A DNA stretch of 47,698 bases from Rhodopseudomonas sp. (lineage in GTDB: Bacteria > Pseudomonadota > Alphaproteobacteria > Rhizobiales > Xanthobacteraceae). The translations under genes were made by a program, and so were the position numbers. The notes beneath the pieces are model-generated. The model searched no databases. It was given only the letters and a program-made list of their open reading frames with translations, and was not told where the DNA came from. Shown here piece by piece: positions 36,975-46,985 of this stretch (the first letter of the stretch is position 1; every line of letters starts with the position of its first letter). The stretch is from the NCBI GenBank assembly GCA_016124795.1, contig WGNB01000026.1:1-47698 (forward strand), in the 5' to 3' direction.

Positions 36975-39597
36975 TGACGATCCTTTGCGGGACGACAATG
37001 ACCTTTTTCGGGCTTTTGCCGTCCAGCGTTCTTTTTATCTCATCGAGGGCCAGAACGGCAGCCTCAATCTCGTCTTTTCCGGCGTCCCGGGCCACCGTGA
37101 CCTCGGCCCGCTTCTTGCCATTGACCTGAACCGGCATGGTCACGGTGTTTTCGACCAGCAATTCGGCCTCGACCTGCGGCCAGGCCTCGGTCGCGACCAG
37201 CGTTTTATGGCCGAGCACGGCCCAGCATTCCTCGGCCAGATGCGGCATCATCGGATGGAAAAGCCGAACCAGAATGTCGCCGGCTTCGCGCAAGGCCCAG
37301 GCAAAATCCGGCGATGGCGCGGTCTCGGCCGAACCGATGGCATCCGACAGCGCGTTGGCGAATTCGTAAATATGCGCCACGCAGCGGTTGAACCGTAACC
37401 GGCCGATATCGTCGGAGACGTTGTTGAGCGCGCGGTGCGCCGCCTTGCGCAGCGTCGCCGCCTGATCTCCGAAACTGGCCGGGCGCGATGCCGGCGCGTC
37501 GACGCCGGCAACCTCGCCGACCAGACGCCAGAGCCGTTGGACGAAGCGCCAGGCGCCTTGCACGCCTTCTTCGCTCCAGATCACGTCGCGTTCCGGCGGC
37601 GAATCCGACAGCATGAACCAGCGCGCGGTGTCGGCGCCGTAGGCTTCGATAATGTCGTCGGGGTCGACCGTGTTCTTTTTCGACTTCGACATTTTTTCGA
37701 TCGAGCCGATCTCGATCGCTTCGCCGCTCGAGGCCAGCGTCGCGCGTCGCGCTTCGCCCATGCCTTCGATCTTGACGTTGGCGGGCTCGACCCAGTTGCC
37801 GGCCTTGTCGCGATAAGTCTCGTGCACGACCATGCCCTGGGTGAACAGACCGGCGAAGGGCTCATCGATGCCGACATGGCCGGTCTTCTTCATCGCGCGG
37901 GTGAAGAAGCGCGAATAAAGCAGATGCAAGATCGCGTGTTCGATGCCGCCGATATATTGATCGACCGGCAGCCATCGGTTGGCGATCGCCGGACTGGTCG
38001 GCGCGTTTTCGTTCCACGGATCGGTGAAGCGCGTGAAGTACCAGGACGAGTCGACGAAAGTGTCCATGGTGTCGGTTTCGCGCCGCGCCGCGCCGCCGCA
38101 GGACGGACACTTGACGTTCTTCCAGGTCGGGTGCCGGTCGAGCGGATTGCCCGGTTTGTCGAACGTGATGTCGCCCGGCAGCACGACCGGCAGATCGGCC
38201 GTCGGCACCGGCACGACGCCGCAGGCGTCGCAATGAATGATCGGGATCGGGCAACCCCAATAGCGCTGACGCGAAATGCCCCAGTCGCGCAGGCGATAAT
38301 TGACCTGCCGCTGCGCCACCGGCCGGTTGCCGCGTGAATCCTTTTCGAGCCGGCCGGCGACCTCGTTCTTGGCTTCCTCGATGGTCATGCCATCGAGGAA
38401 CCGCGAATTGATCATGCGGCCATCACCGTCATAAGCGGTATCGGTGATGACGAAGGTCGCCGGATCCTGATTGGGCGGGCAGACCACCGGCGTATTGCCG
38501 AGGCCGTATTTATTGACGAAATCGAGGTCGCGCTGGTCGTGCGCCGGGCAGCCGAAGATCGCGCCGGTGCCGTAATCCATCAGGATGAAGTTGGCGACAT
38601 AGACCGGCAGCTTCCATTCCGGGTCGAAGGGATGCGCGGCACGGATGCCGGTGTCGAAGCCCATCTTTTCGGCGGTGTCGATCGCTTCCTGCGAGGTGCC
38701 GATGCGTTTGGCTTCCTCGATGAAAGCGGCCAGCTTCGGGTTTTTCGCGGCGGCCGACTTCGCCAGCGGATGATCGGGCGCCACCGCCAGGAATTTGGCG
38801 CCGAACAAGGTGTCGGGCCGGGTGGTGAAAATCTCAAGCTCGGTTTCGTGGGCCGGCACCGTCGCGGCGTCGAGCATGAAGCGGACCAGCAGGCCTTCCG
38901 ACCGGCCGATCCAGTTCTTTTGCATCAGCCGGACTTTGTCCGGCCAGCGGTCGAGGGTATCGAGCGCTTCCAGCAACTCTTCCGAATAGTCGCTGATCTT
39001 GAAGACCCATTGATAGAGATCGCGTTGCTCGACCAGAGCGCCGGAGCGCCAGCCGCGGCCGTCGATCACCTGCTCGTTGGCAAGCACGGTCATGTCGACC
39101 GGGTCCCAGTTCACTTTGCGATATTCGCGCGCGACCAGCCCCGCCTTGAGGAAGTCGAGGAACATGTGCTGCTGGTGCTTGTAATAGGACGGGTCGCAGG
39201 TCGCGACTTCGCGCGCCCAGTCGAGCGACAGCCCCATCGACTGAAGCTGCTTTTTCATCGCCGCGATGTTGGCGTAGGTCCATTCCTTGGGATGAACCTT
39301 GCGATCCATGGCGGCGTTCTCGGCCGGCATGCCGAAAGCGTCCCAGCCCATCGGGTGCAGAACGGCGTTGCCCATGGCCCGTTTGAACCGCGCCACCACG
39401 TCGCCCATGGTGTAATTGCGGACGTGGCCCATGTGGATGCGCCCCGACGGATAGGGGAACATCTCCAGCACGTAGTATTTCGGGCGCGGGTCGTCGTTCC
39501 GGGTGGCGTAGATGCCTTGCTCGTCCCAGATTTTCTGCCAGCGGCTCTCGGCGGCGCGGGCGGCGTAACGCTCGGTTTTGCTCGAATCGGCGGTCAT
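36961..39597 (-). CDS. leuS: Leucyl-tRNA synthetase
   Basis: Class I aminoacyl-tRNA synthetase that charges tRNA-Leu. The 878-residue enzyme has the HIGH-type motif HMGH in [15 protein letters not shown], the CP1 editing domain ([20 protein letters not shown]), zinc-binding cysteine pairs (CDACG, CPSCGG), the KMSKSKKN motif and the anticodon-binding C-terminal domain. Length is usual. It heads the leuS-lptE transcription unit on the minus strand. Confidence 0.97.
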   Translation of the reverse strand: MTADSSKTERYAARAAESRWQKIWDEQGIYATRNDDPRPKYYVLEMFPYPSGRIHMGHVRNYTMGDVVARFKRAMGNAVLHPMGWDAFGMPAENAAMDRKVHPKEWTYANIAAMKKQLQSMGLSLDWAREVATCDPSYYKHQQHMFLDFLKAGLVAREYRKVNWDPVDMTVLANEQVIDGRGWRSGALVEQRDLYQWVFKISDYSEELLEALDTLDRWPDKVRLMQKNWIGRSEGLLVRFMLDAATVPAHETELEIFTTRPDTLFGAKFLAVAPDHPLAKSAAAKNPKLAAFIEEAKRIGTSQEAIDTAEKMGFDTGIRAAHPFDPEWKLPVYVANFILMDYGTGAIFGCPAHDQRDLDFVNKYGLGNTPVVCPPNQDPATFVITDTAYDGDGRMINSRFLDGMTIEEAKNEVAGRLEKDSRGNRPVAQRQVNYRLRDWGISRQRYWGCPIPIIHCDACGVVPVPTADLPVVLPGDITFDKPGNPLDRHPTWKNVKCPSCGGAARRETDTMDTFVDSSWYFTRFTDPWNENAPTSPAIANRWLPVDQYIGGIEHAILHLLYSRFFTRAMKKTGHVGIDEPFAGLFTQGMVVHETYRDKAGNWVEPANVKIEGMGEARRATLASSGEAIEIGSIEKMSKSKKNTVDPDDIIEAYGADTARWFMLSDSPPERDVIWSEEGVQGAWRFVQRLWRLVGEVAGVDAPASRPASFGDQAATLRKAAHRALNNVSDDIGRLRFNRCVAHIYEFANALSDAIGSAETAPSPDFAWALREAGDILVRLFHPMMPHLAEECWAVLGHKTLVATEAWPQVEAELLVENTVTMPVQVNGKKRAEVTVARDAGKDEIEAAVLALDEIKRTLDGKSPKKVIVVPQRIVNVVV

Positions 39598-39716
39598 TTA
39601 CGGCTCTTTTGCAGGAGCCGGGAGGTGACATGAAAGCGGCCGGGCGGTCAACGGGGACTCGCGATGTTGGCGGCTTTTCGGGCTATTTGGCGGGCGGGCC
39701 GGCCCGTCGGGCGGTG

Positions 39717-40091
39717 TCAGGCCACTGCGAGAGCCCTGCCGATCGCGGCCAGAAGCTGGTTGGCCTGATAGGGCTTTTCAACCACAGGAACCCCCGGATA
39801 GGTCCGGAAGCGGGCATCGTCGGCGGTTATGCCGGTGACGAAGACGAACGGGATGCGGCGTTGGCTGAGCGCGCCGGCGACCGTGACGCCGGTATGGGCC
39901 GCGTCGCTGAGCTTGAGATCGAGCACGGCGCAGTCAAAGCCGACGTCGTCGTCAAGGGCGGCCAGTGCATCGGTCGCATTGGCGGCGCACACGACCGCGG
40001 CGGCGCCGGCGGCTTCGAGGACGATCTGGATGTCGAGTGCGATCAGGTACTCGTTATCGAGCACCAGGCAACGCATGCCGGCCAGCGGCAT
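39717..40091 (-). CDS. Stand-alone response-regulator receiver domain
   Basis: A 124-residue receiver with no output domain. It starts MPLAGMRCLVLDNEYLIALD, with the acidic pocket Asp-Asn-Glu in place of the usual Asp-Asp. The phospho-acceptor Asp lies in CAVLDLKL, the Thr in FVTGIT and the Lys in VEKPYQANQLL. Receivers with V-L-D-N-E rather than D-D in the acidic pocket occur in alphaproteobacterial lone receivers. I chose ATG 40091; the frame extends to 40178 and a TTG start is possible. It is divergent from the FNR-like gene at 40281. Confidence 0.85.
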   Translation of the reverse strand: MPLAGMRCLVLDNEYLIALDIQIVLEAAGAAAVVCAANATDALAALDDDVGFDCAVLDLKLSDAAHTGVTVAGALSQRRIPFVFVTGITADDARFRTYPGVPVVEKPYQANQLLAAIGRALAVA

Positions 40092-40280
40092 CTCAGTTTG
40101 CAACACCAAAAGTCCTCGATTCGATGGATGTTTCGCGAAGGAACTTTTGTTTGTCCTACGAATTGGGAACCCGGACATTTAAAAAAGACATAGCGGTTGG
40201 AGATTCCCGGATCGCCATGTCTGCCGCGCGCGTTTCGCATAACGGCCGGCCGGATTGCCCCGGAGGAAAGTCGGGACAGC

Positions 40281-41039
40281 ATGATTATGGGAAATGGCCG
40301 GCCGAACGGTCACATCGTGTCATGTGACCAATGTCCGCTGCGAGCGCTGTCGTGCCTACGAGAATTTTCTCCGGATGAATTGGCTTTCGTTAAAACCTTC
40401 AAGATCGACGAATTGCACGTCGAGGCCGGCACCAGTTTCTTGCGTGAAGGTGCGCGCAGCGACCATCTTTATACGGTGCTGAGCGGCTGGGCGTTTCGCT
40501 ACAAGATGCTGGACGATGGCCGCAGGCAGATTCTCAATTTCGCGCTGCCGGCCGACATGGTCGGCTTGCAGGGCTCGCTGATGCACGAGATGCAGCATTC
40601 GGTCGAAGCGCTGACATCGCTGACCTTGTGTGTCTTTCCGCGTTCCAGGCTGTACGACCTGTACAGCCGGTTTCCGTCCCTGGCCTATGACATCACCTGG
40701 ATAGCGGCGCGCGAGGAGCAGTTGATTGACGGAAATCTGGTCAGCCTCGGCCGGCGCAGTGCACTGGAGCGGACCGCCTATCTGTTGCTGCACCTGTACG
40801 TGCGCGCGCGGGAGGCCGGGTTGGCCAAAGACGGAGTGGTTGTGTTTCCGTTCACGCAGCAACATCTCGCCGACGCGCTCGGCATGTCGCTGGTGCATAC
40901 CAACAAGACGTTGAAGCGGCTCCAGGCGACGAACGCGATCCACTGGCAGGGCCGTGCTTTCAAGTTGCGCGATAAAAATCTGCTGGCGACCATCGCCGGC
41001 GAGGATGTGCCGGCGCCGCAAGGGCGGCCGTTTATTTAG
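40281..41039 (+). CDS. Crp/Fnr-family regulator with an FNR-like cysteine pattern
   Basis: A 252-residue regulator: cNMP-type beta-barrel domain (LREGARSDHLYTVLSGWAFR, ALPADMVGLQGSL), dimer helix, and a C-terminal winged HTH (FTQQHLADALGMSLVHTNKT). N-terminal Cys15, Cys18 and Cys25 (CDQCPLRALSC) and Cys117 in the barrel (TLCVFP) match in arrangement the four [4Fe-4S]-binding cysteines of FNR, with one extra residue between the second and third. This suggests but does not show oxygen sensing. ATG 40281 follows GGAGG (40262-40266); the longer frame from TTG 40197 is less likely. Confidence 0.88.
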   Translation: MIMGNGRPNGHIVSCDQCPLRALSCLREFSPDELAFVKTFKIDELHVEAGTSFLREGARSDHLYTVLSGWAFRYKMLDDGRRQILNFALPADMVGLQGSLMHEMQHSVEALTSLTLCVFPRSRLYDLYSRFPSLAYDITWIAAREEQLIDGNLVSLGRRSALERTAYLLLHLYVRAREAGLAKDGVVVFPFTQQHLADALGMSLVHTNKTLKRLQATNAIHWQGRAFKLRDKNLLATIAGEDVPAPQGRPFI

Positions 41040-41179
41040 GTCGCTAATGCCGGCCGGACTTGACCCGGGCTCCCGCTGGGGTGTGTAAAGTGCTCCACCA
41101 GCCTCGACGCGCCTTGCGGCGATGCGCAAGATGGGCCCGCCCGTGGTGTCCAAGGCCGATTTGCCCGATTTGAAACGCG

Positions 41180-41848
41180 ATGACCGTCACCCCAGCAACG
41201 ACCAATCTTGAAGCCGTCCGTGACCGGATCGCGCGCGCCTGCAAGGACGCCGGCCGCGATCCGGCCGATGTGACGCTGGTGGCGGTGTCCAAGACTTTCG
41301 CGGCCGAGGCGGTCGAGCCGGTGATCGTGGCCGGCCAGCGCGCCTTTGGCGAAAATCGCGTCCAGGAGGCCAAAGCCAAATGGCCGCCACTGATCGAGAA
41401 GTATGACGGTATCGCCCTGCATCTGATCGGGCCGCTCCAATCCAATAAGGCGAAAGAGGCCGTCGCGCTGTTTGACGCCATTCATTCGGTCGACCGCGCC
41501 AGCCTGTGCGAAGCCCTGGCCAAGGAGATTGCCGCGCAGGGCAAAGCGCCGACATTGTTCGTGCAGATCAACACCGGCGCCGAACCGCAGAAGGCCGGCG
41601 TCTTGCCGCAGGAGGCCGATACATTTCTGGCGCTATGTCGCGATCATTATGGTCTGACGATTTCCGGCCTGATGTGCATCCCGCCGGTTGACGAGGCGCC
41701 CGGGCCGCATTTCGCGCTCACCGCCAAGATCGCCAAACGTAACGGTCTGGCTCTGTTGTCGATGGGCATGAGTGGCGATTTCACCGAGGCGATCCTGTTC
41801 GGCGCGACCCATGTCCGGGTCGGCTCGGCGATCTTTGGCGGCAGATAA
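41180..41848 (+). CDS. YggS-family PLP-binding protein
   Basis: Pyridoxal-phosphate homeostasis protein of the YggS/PROSC family. The 222-residue protein has the PLP-binding Lys38 in LVAVSKTF, then FGENRVQEAKAKWPPL, HLIGPLQSNKAKEA, NTGAEPQKAGV and the C-terminal SMGMSGDFTEAI with GATHVRVGSAIFGGR (phosphate-binding). The family has a TIM-barrel fold and no robust catalytic activity; it affects vitamin B6 and amino-acid balance. Length and motifs are normal. Lies 141 bases after the FNR-like gene and 31 bases before a methyltransferase. Confidence 0.94.
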   Translation: MTVTPATTNLEAVRDRIARACKDAGRDPADVTLVAVSKTFAAEAVEPVIVAGQRAFGENRVQEAKAKWPPLIEKYDGIALHLIGPLQSNKAKEAVALFDAIHSVDRASLCEALAKEIAAQGKAPTLFVQINTGAEPQKAGVLPQEADTFLALCRDHYGLTISGLMCIPPVDEAPGPHFALTAKIAKRNGLALLSMGMSGDFTEAILFGATHVRVGSAIFGGR

Positions 41849-41879
41849 ATCTTCGGCGGAACATGACAGGAGACCACGC

Positions 41880-42494
41880 ATGACCGGCAGTCCCGAATAT
41901 CAGCGCTGGCAGCAGCGTTTTTCCGAACCGGGTTATTTGTTCGGGACCGCGCCCAATGGTTTCCTCAAGAGTTGCGCGCCGCTATTGCCGAAAGGCGGCA
42001 AGGCATTGGCGATTGCCGACGGCGAAGGCCGCAATGGCGTGTTCCTCGCCGAGCAGGGTCTCGACGTGTTGTCGCTGGATTTCTCGCCGGTGGCACAGGA
42101 CAAAACCCGCAAGCTCGCCAGGGAGCGCGGCGTGACCTTGCGCGTCGAACAGGCTGACATCACCGATTGGACCTGGCCGGACGCTGAATTCGACGTTGTC
42201 GCCGGGATCTTCTTTCAGTTCGCGACGCCGGCCGAGCGGGAGAAAATCTTCGCCGGCATCAAGAAGACCCTGAAGCCGGGCGGTCTGCTCCTGATCGAGG
42301 GCTATGGCCCGAAGCAACTCGACTACAAGACCGGCGGGCCGTCAAAGCTCGAAAACCTTTACACCCGCGATCTGCTGCAACAGGCCTTCGCCGATTTCGC
42401 ATCGCTCGACATCAAAGAGCATGACAGCGTCATCGAGGAAGGCGCCGGTCATGGCGGGATGTCGGCTCTGGTCGACCTGATCGGCCGGAAGTAG
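41880..42494 (+). CDS. Class I SAM-dependent methyltransferase
   Basis: A 204-residue methyltransferase. The N-terminal SPEYQRWQQRFSEPGYLFGT leads into SAM motif I (ALAIADGEGRNGVFLAEQG, with D-G-E-G-R-N-G), motif II LDFSPVAQDK, motif III-like FDVVAGIFFQFA and the post-motif LKPGGLLLIEGYGP. The pattern is like UbiE/TehB-type methyltransferases that act on small molecules, but the substrate is unclear. AGGAGACC (41868-41875) precedes ATG 41880. It ends just before the convergent HerA-type gene. Confidence 0.88.
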   Translation: MTGSPEYQRWQQRFSEPGYLFGTAPNGFLKSCAPLLPKGGKALAIADGEGRNGVFLAEQGLDVLSLDFSPVAQDKTRKLARERGVTLRVEQADITDWTWPDAEFDVVAGIFFQFATPAEREKIFAGIKKTLKPGGLLLIEGYGPKQLDYKTGGPSKLENLYTRDLLQQAFADFASLDIKEHDSVIEEGAGHGGMSALVDLIGRK

Positions 42495-42508
42495 CGGCGT
42501 TAAAGCCG

Positions 42509-44455
42509 CTATCTGAATCGCGACGGCAGCATCGGCGTGCGTTGCGGTGTGTCGCCGAGGCTGGCGTCCAGCGGTTTCTTCAGAATGCTGGAGCGCAGGC
42601 CATCCGGCCGCGCCGGTGGCGGATCGTAGACCGGCGCGTTCGTTTGCGGCGGTGCATAGACCGGCGCGTGGCTTGGCGGCGGCGCGTAAGACGGGGTCGC
42701 CGGCTGCGGCTGATGATAGATCGGCGGCTGGGTCGGTTGCAGCGACGGCGCTTCGAATGGCGTGTTGAAATCGATGTCGTCGTCGCCCATGCGATGACTC
42801 ATGCTGGCATTGCGCCAGCGTTCGATCACCGAGGACAACAGGTCGCGGCCGATGCTGCTGCCGGCATCGGAGCGCGTGCTGCCGGAGGCTTCGCTGCTCG
42901 GTCGTTGCTCGTCCGGCAATGCGGCAAAGCGCATCCGCGTCGGCAAGGCGACGCCCGAGCCGAAGGCGAAAACTTCGCGGGTGCCGAGCGAAGGTACAAA
43001 GGACAGCAGGCTGGCGGCGGCGTCCGACACCGCCGAGCGGATCAGCTTCTGATCGCCTTCGTTCGACAGGCGCATACAGAACAAGGTCGAACACTGCGAA
43101 ATGATGGTCGGATCGATTTCGGCCGGCCGCTGCGTCACAAGCCCAAGGAAAACGCCGTATTTGCGGCCTTCCTTGGCGATGCGCGACAGCGCCCGCTTGG
43201 TCGGGCCGAAGCCGATCTTCTTGTCGGCCGGCGCGTAGCGGTGCGCCTCCTCGCAGACGAACAGCAAAGGCGCGATGCCGTCGCTCCACAGGCCGAAGTC
43301 GAAGGCCATGCGGCACAGCACCGACACCACCGAGTCGACGACTTCCGCCGGAAAACCGGCGAGCTGCATAATCGTCATCGGCTTGCCGTTCGGCGGCAGC
43401 CGGAACAGGCTGCTGATGATTTCAGCCATGGTGTCGCCGCCGATATTGGCGTTCTCGAACATGAAGGCGTAGCGCGGGTGGTTGCGGAAGGTTTGAATCC
43501 GCCCGATCAGCTTATGATAGACCATCGCGCGCGAACGGTTTTCCAGCTTGCCCATGCGTTCGTCGAGCAGATTGATCAAATCCCCGATGCGATAGGGTAC
43601 CGGCGTATCGGCGCTGAATCCTGAGTCTTTCGGATCGCGCTTTTTGGCGAGCAGCCGATCGTTACCGGCATTGGCGCGGTATTGCAGATAGACGCCTTTC
43701 GCCAGCGGAATGACCTCGGACAGAATCTCGACTTCTTCCTCGACGCCGGGACGGCCGCCGAAGAAGGCATCGACGGTCTCTTCAAAATTGAACAGCCAGA
43801 ACGGCAGCCGCAGATTGCGCGGGTTGAGCACGTTGGCCTTGTCGCCGAAGCAGCGGCCATATTCGTTATGCGGATCGACCAGGAAGATGCGCAGGTTCGA
43901 GCGCGTCTCGAGGATTTTCTGGAGGATGATGACGACACCGCTCGACTTGCCGACACCGGTCGCGCCAAGGATCGCGAAATGCCGGCTGATCAGATGATCG
44001 ATGTCGATGTGAACGGCGATATTCTCATTCTGCTGGAGGTCGCCGATGTGACCGTGATCGGCGTCGGCGGTGCCATAGACCAGCCGCAGTTCGGACTCGT
44101 CCAGCATGGCGGCAGCGTCGCCGATATTGGGATATTCGGTGATGCCGCGCTGGAAGCGCGCGCCGCCGGCGCCATCGGGCAGGATCTCGCCGATCAGATC
44201 GAGGCGTGCGACATTGCGATAACCCATTGCCCCGGTGGCGGTCGGTTTGGTTTGTTCCGCGACGTCGGTGATCATGCCGACGATGATCGATTTCAGCGTC
44301 GTCAGACTCATGAATTTGCCGACAGTCGGATTATCGCTGTCGGCCGGCAAGGCCTTCAGTTCGACGCTGGCTTGAGAGCCGTCGATCGCGATGACACGGC
44401 CATTTGAAGGGTTGCTGCCAGAAATTGCAGTGCCGTTCGCGCGAAAATTGATCAT
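42509..44455 (-). CDS. HerA-type ATPase with a Pro-rich C-terminal tail
   Basis: A 648-residue member of the FtsK/HerA (DUF87) superfamily. After an N-terminal beta-domain (INFRANGTAISG), the Walker A ILGATGVGKSSGVVII and Walker B PLLFVCEEAHRYAP are present; LTVTQRPAEI-like LGLVTQRPAEIDPTIISQC and the FCMRLSNEGDQKLIRSAV arginine-finger-like region follow. The last 110 residues are low-complexity Pro/Ala/Gln (YHQPQPATPSYAPPPSH). HerA proteins usually work with the nuclease NurA in DNA end resection in archaea; no nurA-like gene is visible here. ATG 44455 is chosen (MINFRANG). A CtrA-type site lies about 0.13 kb upstream. Confidence 0.9.
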   Translation of the reverse strand: MINFRANGTAISGSNPSNGRVIAIDGSQASVELKALPADSDNPTVGKFMSLTTLKSIIVGMITDVAEQTKPTATGAMGYRNVARLDLIGEILPDGAGGARFQRGITEYPNIGDAAAMLDESELRLVYGTADADHGHIGDLQQNENIAVHIDIDHLISRHFAILGATGVGKSSGVVIILQKILETRSNLRIFLVDPHNEYGRCFGDKANVLNPRNLRLPFWLFNFEETVDAFFGGRPGVEEEVEILSEVIPLAKGVYLQYRANAGNDRLLAKKRDPKDSGFSADTPVPYRIGDLINLLDERMGKLENRSRAMVYHKLIGRIQTFRNHPRYAFMFENANIGGDTMAEIISSLFRLPPNGKPMTIMQLAGFPAEVVDSVVSVLCRMAFDFGLWSDGIAPLLFVCEEAHRYAPADKKIGFGPTKRALSRIAKEGRKYGVFLGLVTQRPAEIDPTIISQCSTLFCMRLSNEGDQKLIRSAVSDAAASLLSFVPSLGTREVFAFGSGVALPTRMRFAALPDEQRPSSEASGSTRSDAGSSIGRDLLSSVIERWRNASMSHRMGDDDIDFNTPFEAPSLQPTQPPIYHQPQPATPSYAPPPSHAPVYAPPQTNAPVYDPPPARPDGLRSSILKKPLDASLGDTPQRTPMLPSRFR

Positions 44456-44588
44456 GGCTGCCCCCTTCGGCGCGGTAAGTGATGACGCGCCAACGTCACA
44501 ATTAACGCAGGGCAATCTTGGGATTGTTAATTTCGAATATGTAGGGCGGGTTATGCTTAAGAAACGGTAGTCCGGTCGGGATCGTCTC

Positions 44589-44603
44589 TTAACGCTTACT
44601 TAA
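44589..44603. promoter_or_regulatory. CtrA-type binding site
   Basis: TTAA-CGCTTAC-TTAA, an exact match to the TTAA-N7-TTAA consensus of the alphaproteobacterial cell-cycle regulator CtrA. It overlaps the end of the L,D-transpeptidase gene and lies about 134-148 bases upstream of the HerA-type start. At an assumed 38% A+T, one such match is expected about 0.08 times in the window. Confidence 0.55.
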
Positions 44604-45126
44604 TCACGATCCGGGTGTGCGGCCCGAGCCGGGCCAGAAGTCGTCGCAAAACATCGAGTTTGAGCGCAACGCAGCCGGCGGTCGGCGCGAAGCCCGGTCG
44701 CGCGCCGTGAATGAAGACGGCGCTGCCGCGCCCGGAGACCCGAGGCCGGGTGTTGTGGTCGAGCTCGACGATGAAATCGTAAAGATTGTCAGCCCGTGCC
44801 AGCCGATCGGCGTTGGCGTCGGTGGGCACTTTGACTGGCTGGTTATAGTGGCGGTCGGCCGGGTTTTCGCACCAGCCATCGTTGGCGTCGATGCGGCGGA
44901 TCGGTAGCCGGGTGGCCGGCCTCGGGTGGCGGTCGGCACGCCACCACAGGCGCCGAAGTCGAAAGCGGCCCCGCGGGGTGGCGCCATCGCCTTCCCGCTT
45001 GTTGGCCTTGATGCCGCCACGGCCAAGCGCCACCGGCAGGGCCAGCGGACCGGCGATCAGCCAGCCCTGGCTGGGTTGGCCCGGTTTCCGGCGAACTGTA
45101 ATCTGGGAGAGTGCTTTTTTCCGCAT
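44596..45126 (-). CDS. L,D-transpeptidase (YkuD) domain protein
   Basis: A 176-residue protein with an L,D-transpeptidase catalytic domain: PRGRFRLRRLWWRADRHP, the FIHGARPGFAPTAGCVAL motif with catalytic His and Cys (H-x-x...G-C), and an N-terminal RRKPGQPSQGWLIAGPLALPV strand. YkuD-type enzymes cross-link peptidoglycan or attach proteins to it. There is no clear signal peptide from ATG 45126 or the earlier ATG 45159, which is common in short alphaproteobacterial members annotated as L,D-transpeptidases. Start is uncertain. The stop lies within the CtrA-type site upstream of the HerA-type gene. Confidence 0.88.
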   Translation of the reverse strand: MRKKALSQITVRRKPGQPSQGWLIAGPLALPVALGRGGIKANKREGDGATPRGRFRLRRLWWRADRHPRPATRLPIRRIDANDGWCENPADRHYNQPVKVPTDANADRLARADNLYDFIVELDHNTRPRVSGRGSAVFIHGARPGFAPTAGCVALKLDVLRRLLARLGPHTRIVIK

Positions 45127-45400
45127 CGCCTGTGCAAATCGTCCGATGCCGTCGGGCATGGCGCTAAATACCAGTTATCGCTTGCTCTTTTAGCCCTGAA
45201 TGCTCTATTTCGCGAGCCGGCGGTGCCCGGTGTCCGGCCTTTGGCGTGATCCGGAGCCGAACCGATTTTCCGATCGCGAGCCGCGCCGTTAAGATGAATA
45301 GCCTATCTGGGGTCGATTGAGGGATAACTAAGGGTCGGCTGGCTGGCGCGTGACTGGTGCTCCGGTTTTGGCCTTTCGGTGGCTGTGAAGGGATTTTCGC

Positions 45401-46090
45401 GTGACGCCCAACAAGCGGACGATCTTGATCGTCGATGACGATACCGAGCTGCGCGAGGCGCTGGTCGAGCAATTGGCGTTGCATGAGGAGTTCGACACCG
45501 AGCAGGCCGACACCGGCGCCAAGGGTGTCCAGGTCGCCAAAGGCGGCCAGATCGATCTGGTCCTCATGGATGTCGGATTGCCGGATGTCGATGGCCGCGA
45601 GGCCGTGCGCATCCTGCGCAAGAACGGCTTCAAGGCGCCGATTATCATGCTCACCGGGCACGATACCGATTCCGACACCATTCTCGGACTGGAATCCGGC
45701 GCCAACGATTATGTCGTCAAGCCGTTCCGCTTCGCCGTGCTGTTGGCCCGCATCAGGGCGCAGTTGCGTCAGCACGAGGCCAGCGAAGATGCGGTCTTCG
45801 CGATCGGGCCTTACAGTTTCCGTCCGAGTTCGAAATTGCTGCTCAACCCGAAGGGCACCAAGGTGCGGTTGACCGAAAAGGAAACCGCGATCCTGCGTTA
45901 TCTCTATCGCGCCGGCCAGAAACCGGTGTCGCGCGAGACGCTCTTGCAGGAAGTCTGGGGCTATAATTCCGGCGTGACCACCCATACGCTGGAAACGCAT
46001 ATCTACCGGTTGCGCCAGAAGGTGGAAAAAGACGCGGCGACGCCATCGATTCTGGTGACGGAAGCCGGCGGTTATAAGCTGGTGCCGTGA
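45401..46090 (+). CDS. OmpR-family response regulator
   Basis: A 229-residue two-domain response regulator. The receiver (about 1-120) has the acidic pair LIVDDDTELREAL, the phospho-acceptor Asp in LVLMDVGLPDVDG, Thr in IIMLTGHD and Lys in YVVKPFR. The C-terminal winged HTH (about 130-229) contains RLTEKETAILRYLYRAGQKP, SRETLLQEVWGYNSGVTTHT, YRLRQKVE and GGYKLVP. GTG 45401 is the start. No histidine kinase is adjacent. A lone cyclic-nucleotide-binding protein follows on the same strand. Confidence 0.93.
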   Translation: MTPNKRTILIVDDDTELREALVEQLALHEEFDTEQADTGAKGVQVAKGGQIDLVLMDVGLPDVDGREAVRILRKNGFKAPIIMLTGHDTDSDTILGLESGANDYVVKPFRFAVLLARIRAQLRQHEASEDAVFAIGPYSFRPSSKLLLNPKGTKVRLTEKETAILRYLYRAGQKPVSRETLLQEVWGYNSGVTTHTLETHIYRLRQKVEKDAATPSILVTEAGGYKLVP

Positions 46091-46254
46091 AAGGTTCGTC
46101 CGCGCCATCCGACCGATATTTTCTGGGCGCGCCGGAGGCGCGGTCCCGGCGTTCAGCCATTCATCTTGCGTTTGCCGCGGGAACACGGGGGCCATCGCGG
46201 GTCGGGAATGAATGTCAGCGCGCTTGCCGCGCCGGTCGAGGATGACGAACAGAT

Positions 46255-46716
46255 ATGAGCCTCGACGCCGACATTGCCTTTCTTGAAAAAGTGCCGCTGT
46301 TCGCGGCGCTCGACAAGCAGGCGTTGCAAATTCTGGCCATCGGCGCCGAGACCAAACAACTGCAAAGCGGCGCGGTGTTGTTCTACGCCGGTGAATTGGC
46401 CGATGGCGGTTATGTCGTGCAGGAAGGTTCGCTGATTCTGGAGCCCGGCACTTTTGCCGAGCGTGGCGACATCACCGTCGGCCGCGGCACACTGGTCGGC
46501 GAACTGGCCTTGCTCACCGATATGGTGTGTCAGGCCACCGCGATCGCGAAAGAGCCGACGGTGGTCATCCGCATTTCACGCAGCCTGTTTCGCAAAATGC
46601 TGGAAAGTTATCCGGCCGCCGCCGTGACCTTGCGCGATATTTTAACCAAGCGCCTTGATCTCTGGCAGCGCGATTTGGTCGGCGTGAGAAAGAAATTACT
46701 CAAGAACGACGAGTAA
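46255..46716 (+). CDS. Lone cyclic-nucleotide-binding-domain protein
   Basis: A 153-residue protein that is a single Crp-type sensor barrel: LEKVPLFAALDKQALQILAI, GAVLFYAGELADGGYVVQEG, VGRGTLVGELALLTDMV. Helix and Phe/Gly loop positions match cNMP-binding folds; the usual Arg in the phosphate pocket is not clear. There is no HTH, so it should not bind DNA by itself. ATG 46255 is preceded by GATGACGAACAGAT, a weak site. Its position after the OmpR-type regulator suggests a shared pathway, by inference only. Confidence 0.88.
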   Translation: MSLDADIAFLEKVPLFAALDKQALQILAIGAETKQLQSGAVLFYAGELADGGYVVQEGSLILEPGTFAERGDITVGRGTLVGELALLTDMVCQATAIAKEPTVVIRISRSLFRKMLESYPAAAVTLRDILTKRLDLWQRDLVGVRKKLLKNDE

Positions 46717-46985
46717 ACAGGCCACGACTGACGCCGTAGCCTTCTTCGCATAAGCGTTGTTTTAAACGTGGCCGTTTAAGCGGCAATGTCGACTGAAATG
46801 TCGGTCCTGCTTGATTTTAAAATCGGTTTGCATTGCAGCAAGAATAGTCTAGTCGAAGGAAATCGTGCTTTTTTAGAACATCATATGAACAAAATGGAAT
46901 ATATCGATTGATCCGCGTCGCTTCGATCTTTAGCCTGAAAGAAAAGCCGCTCGTAGTCGGCGTCCAACCAGAGGAAACGCACCTT

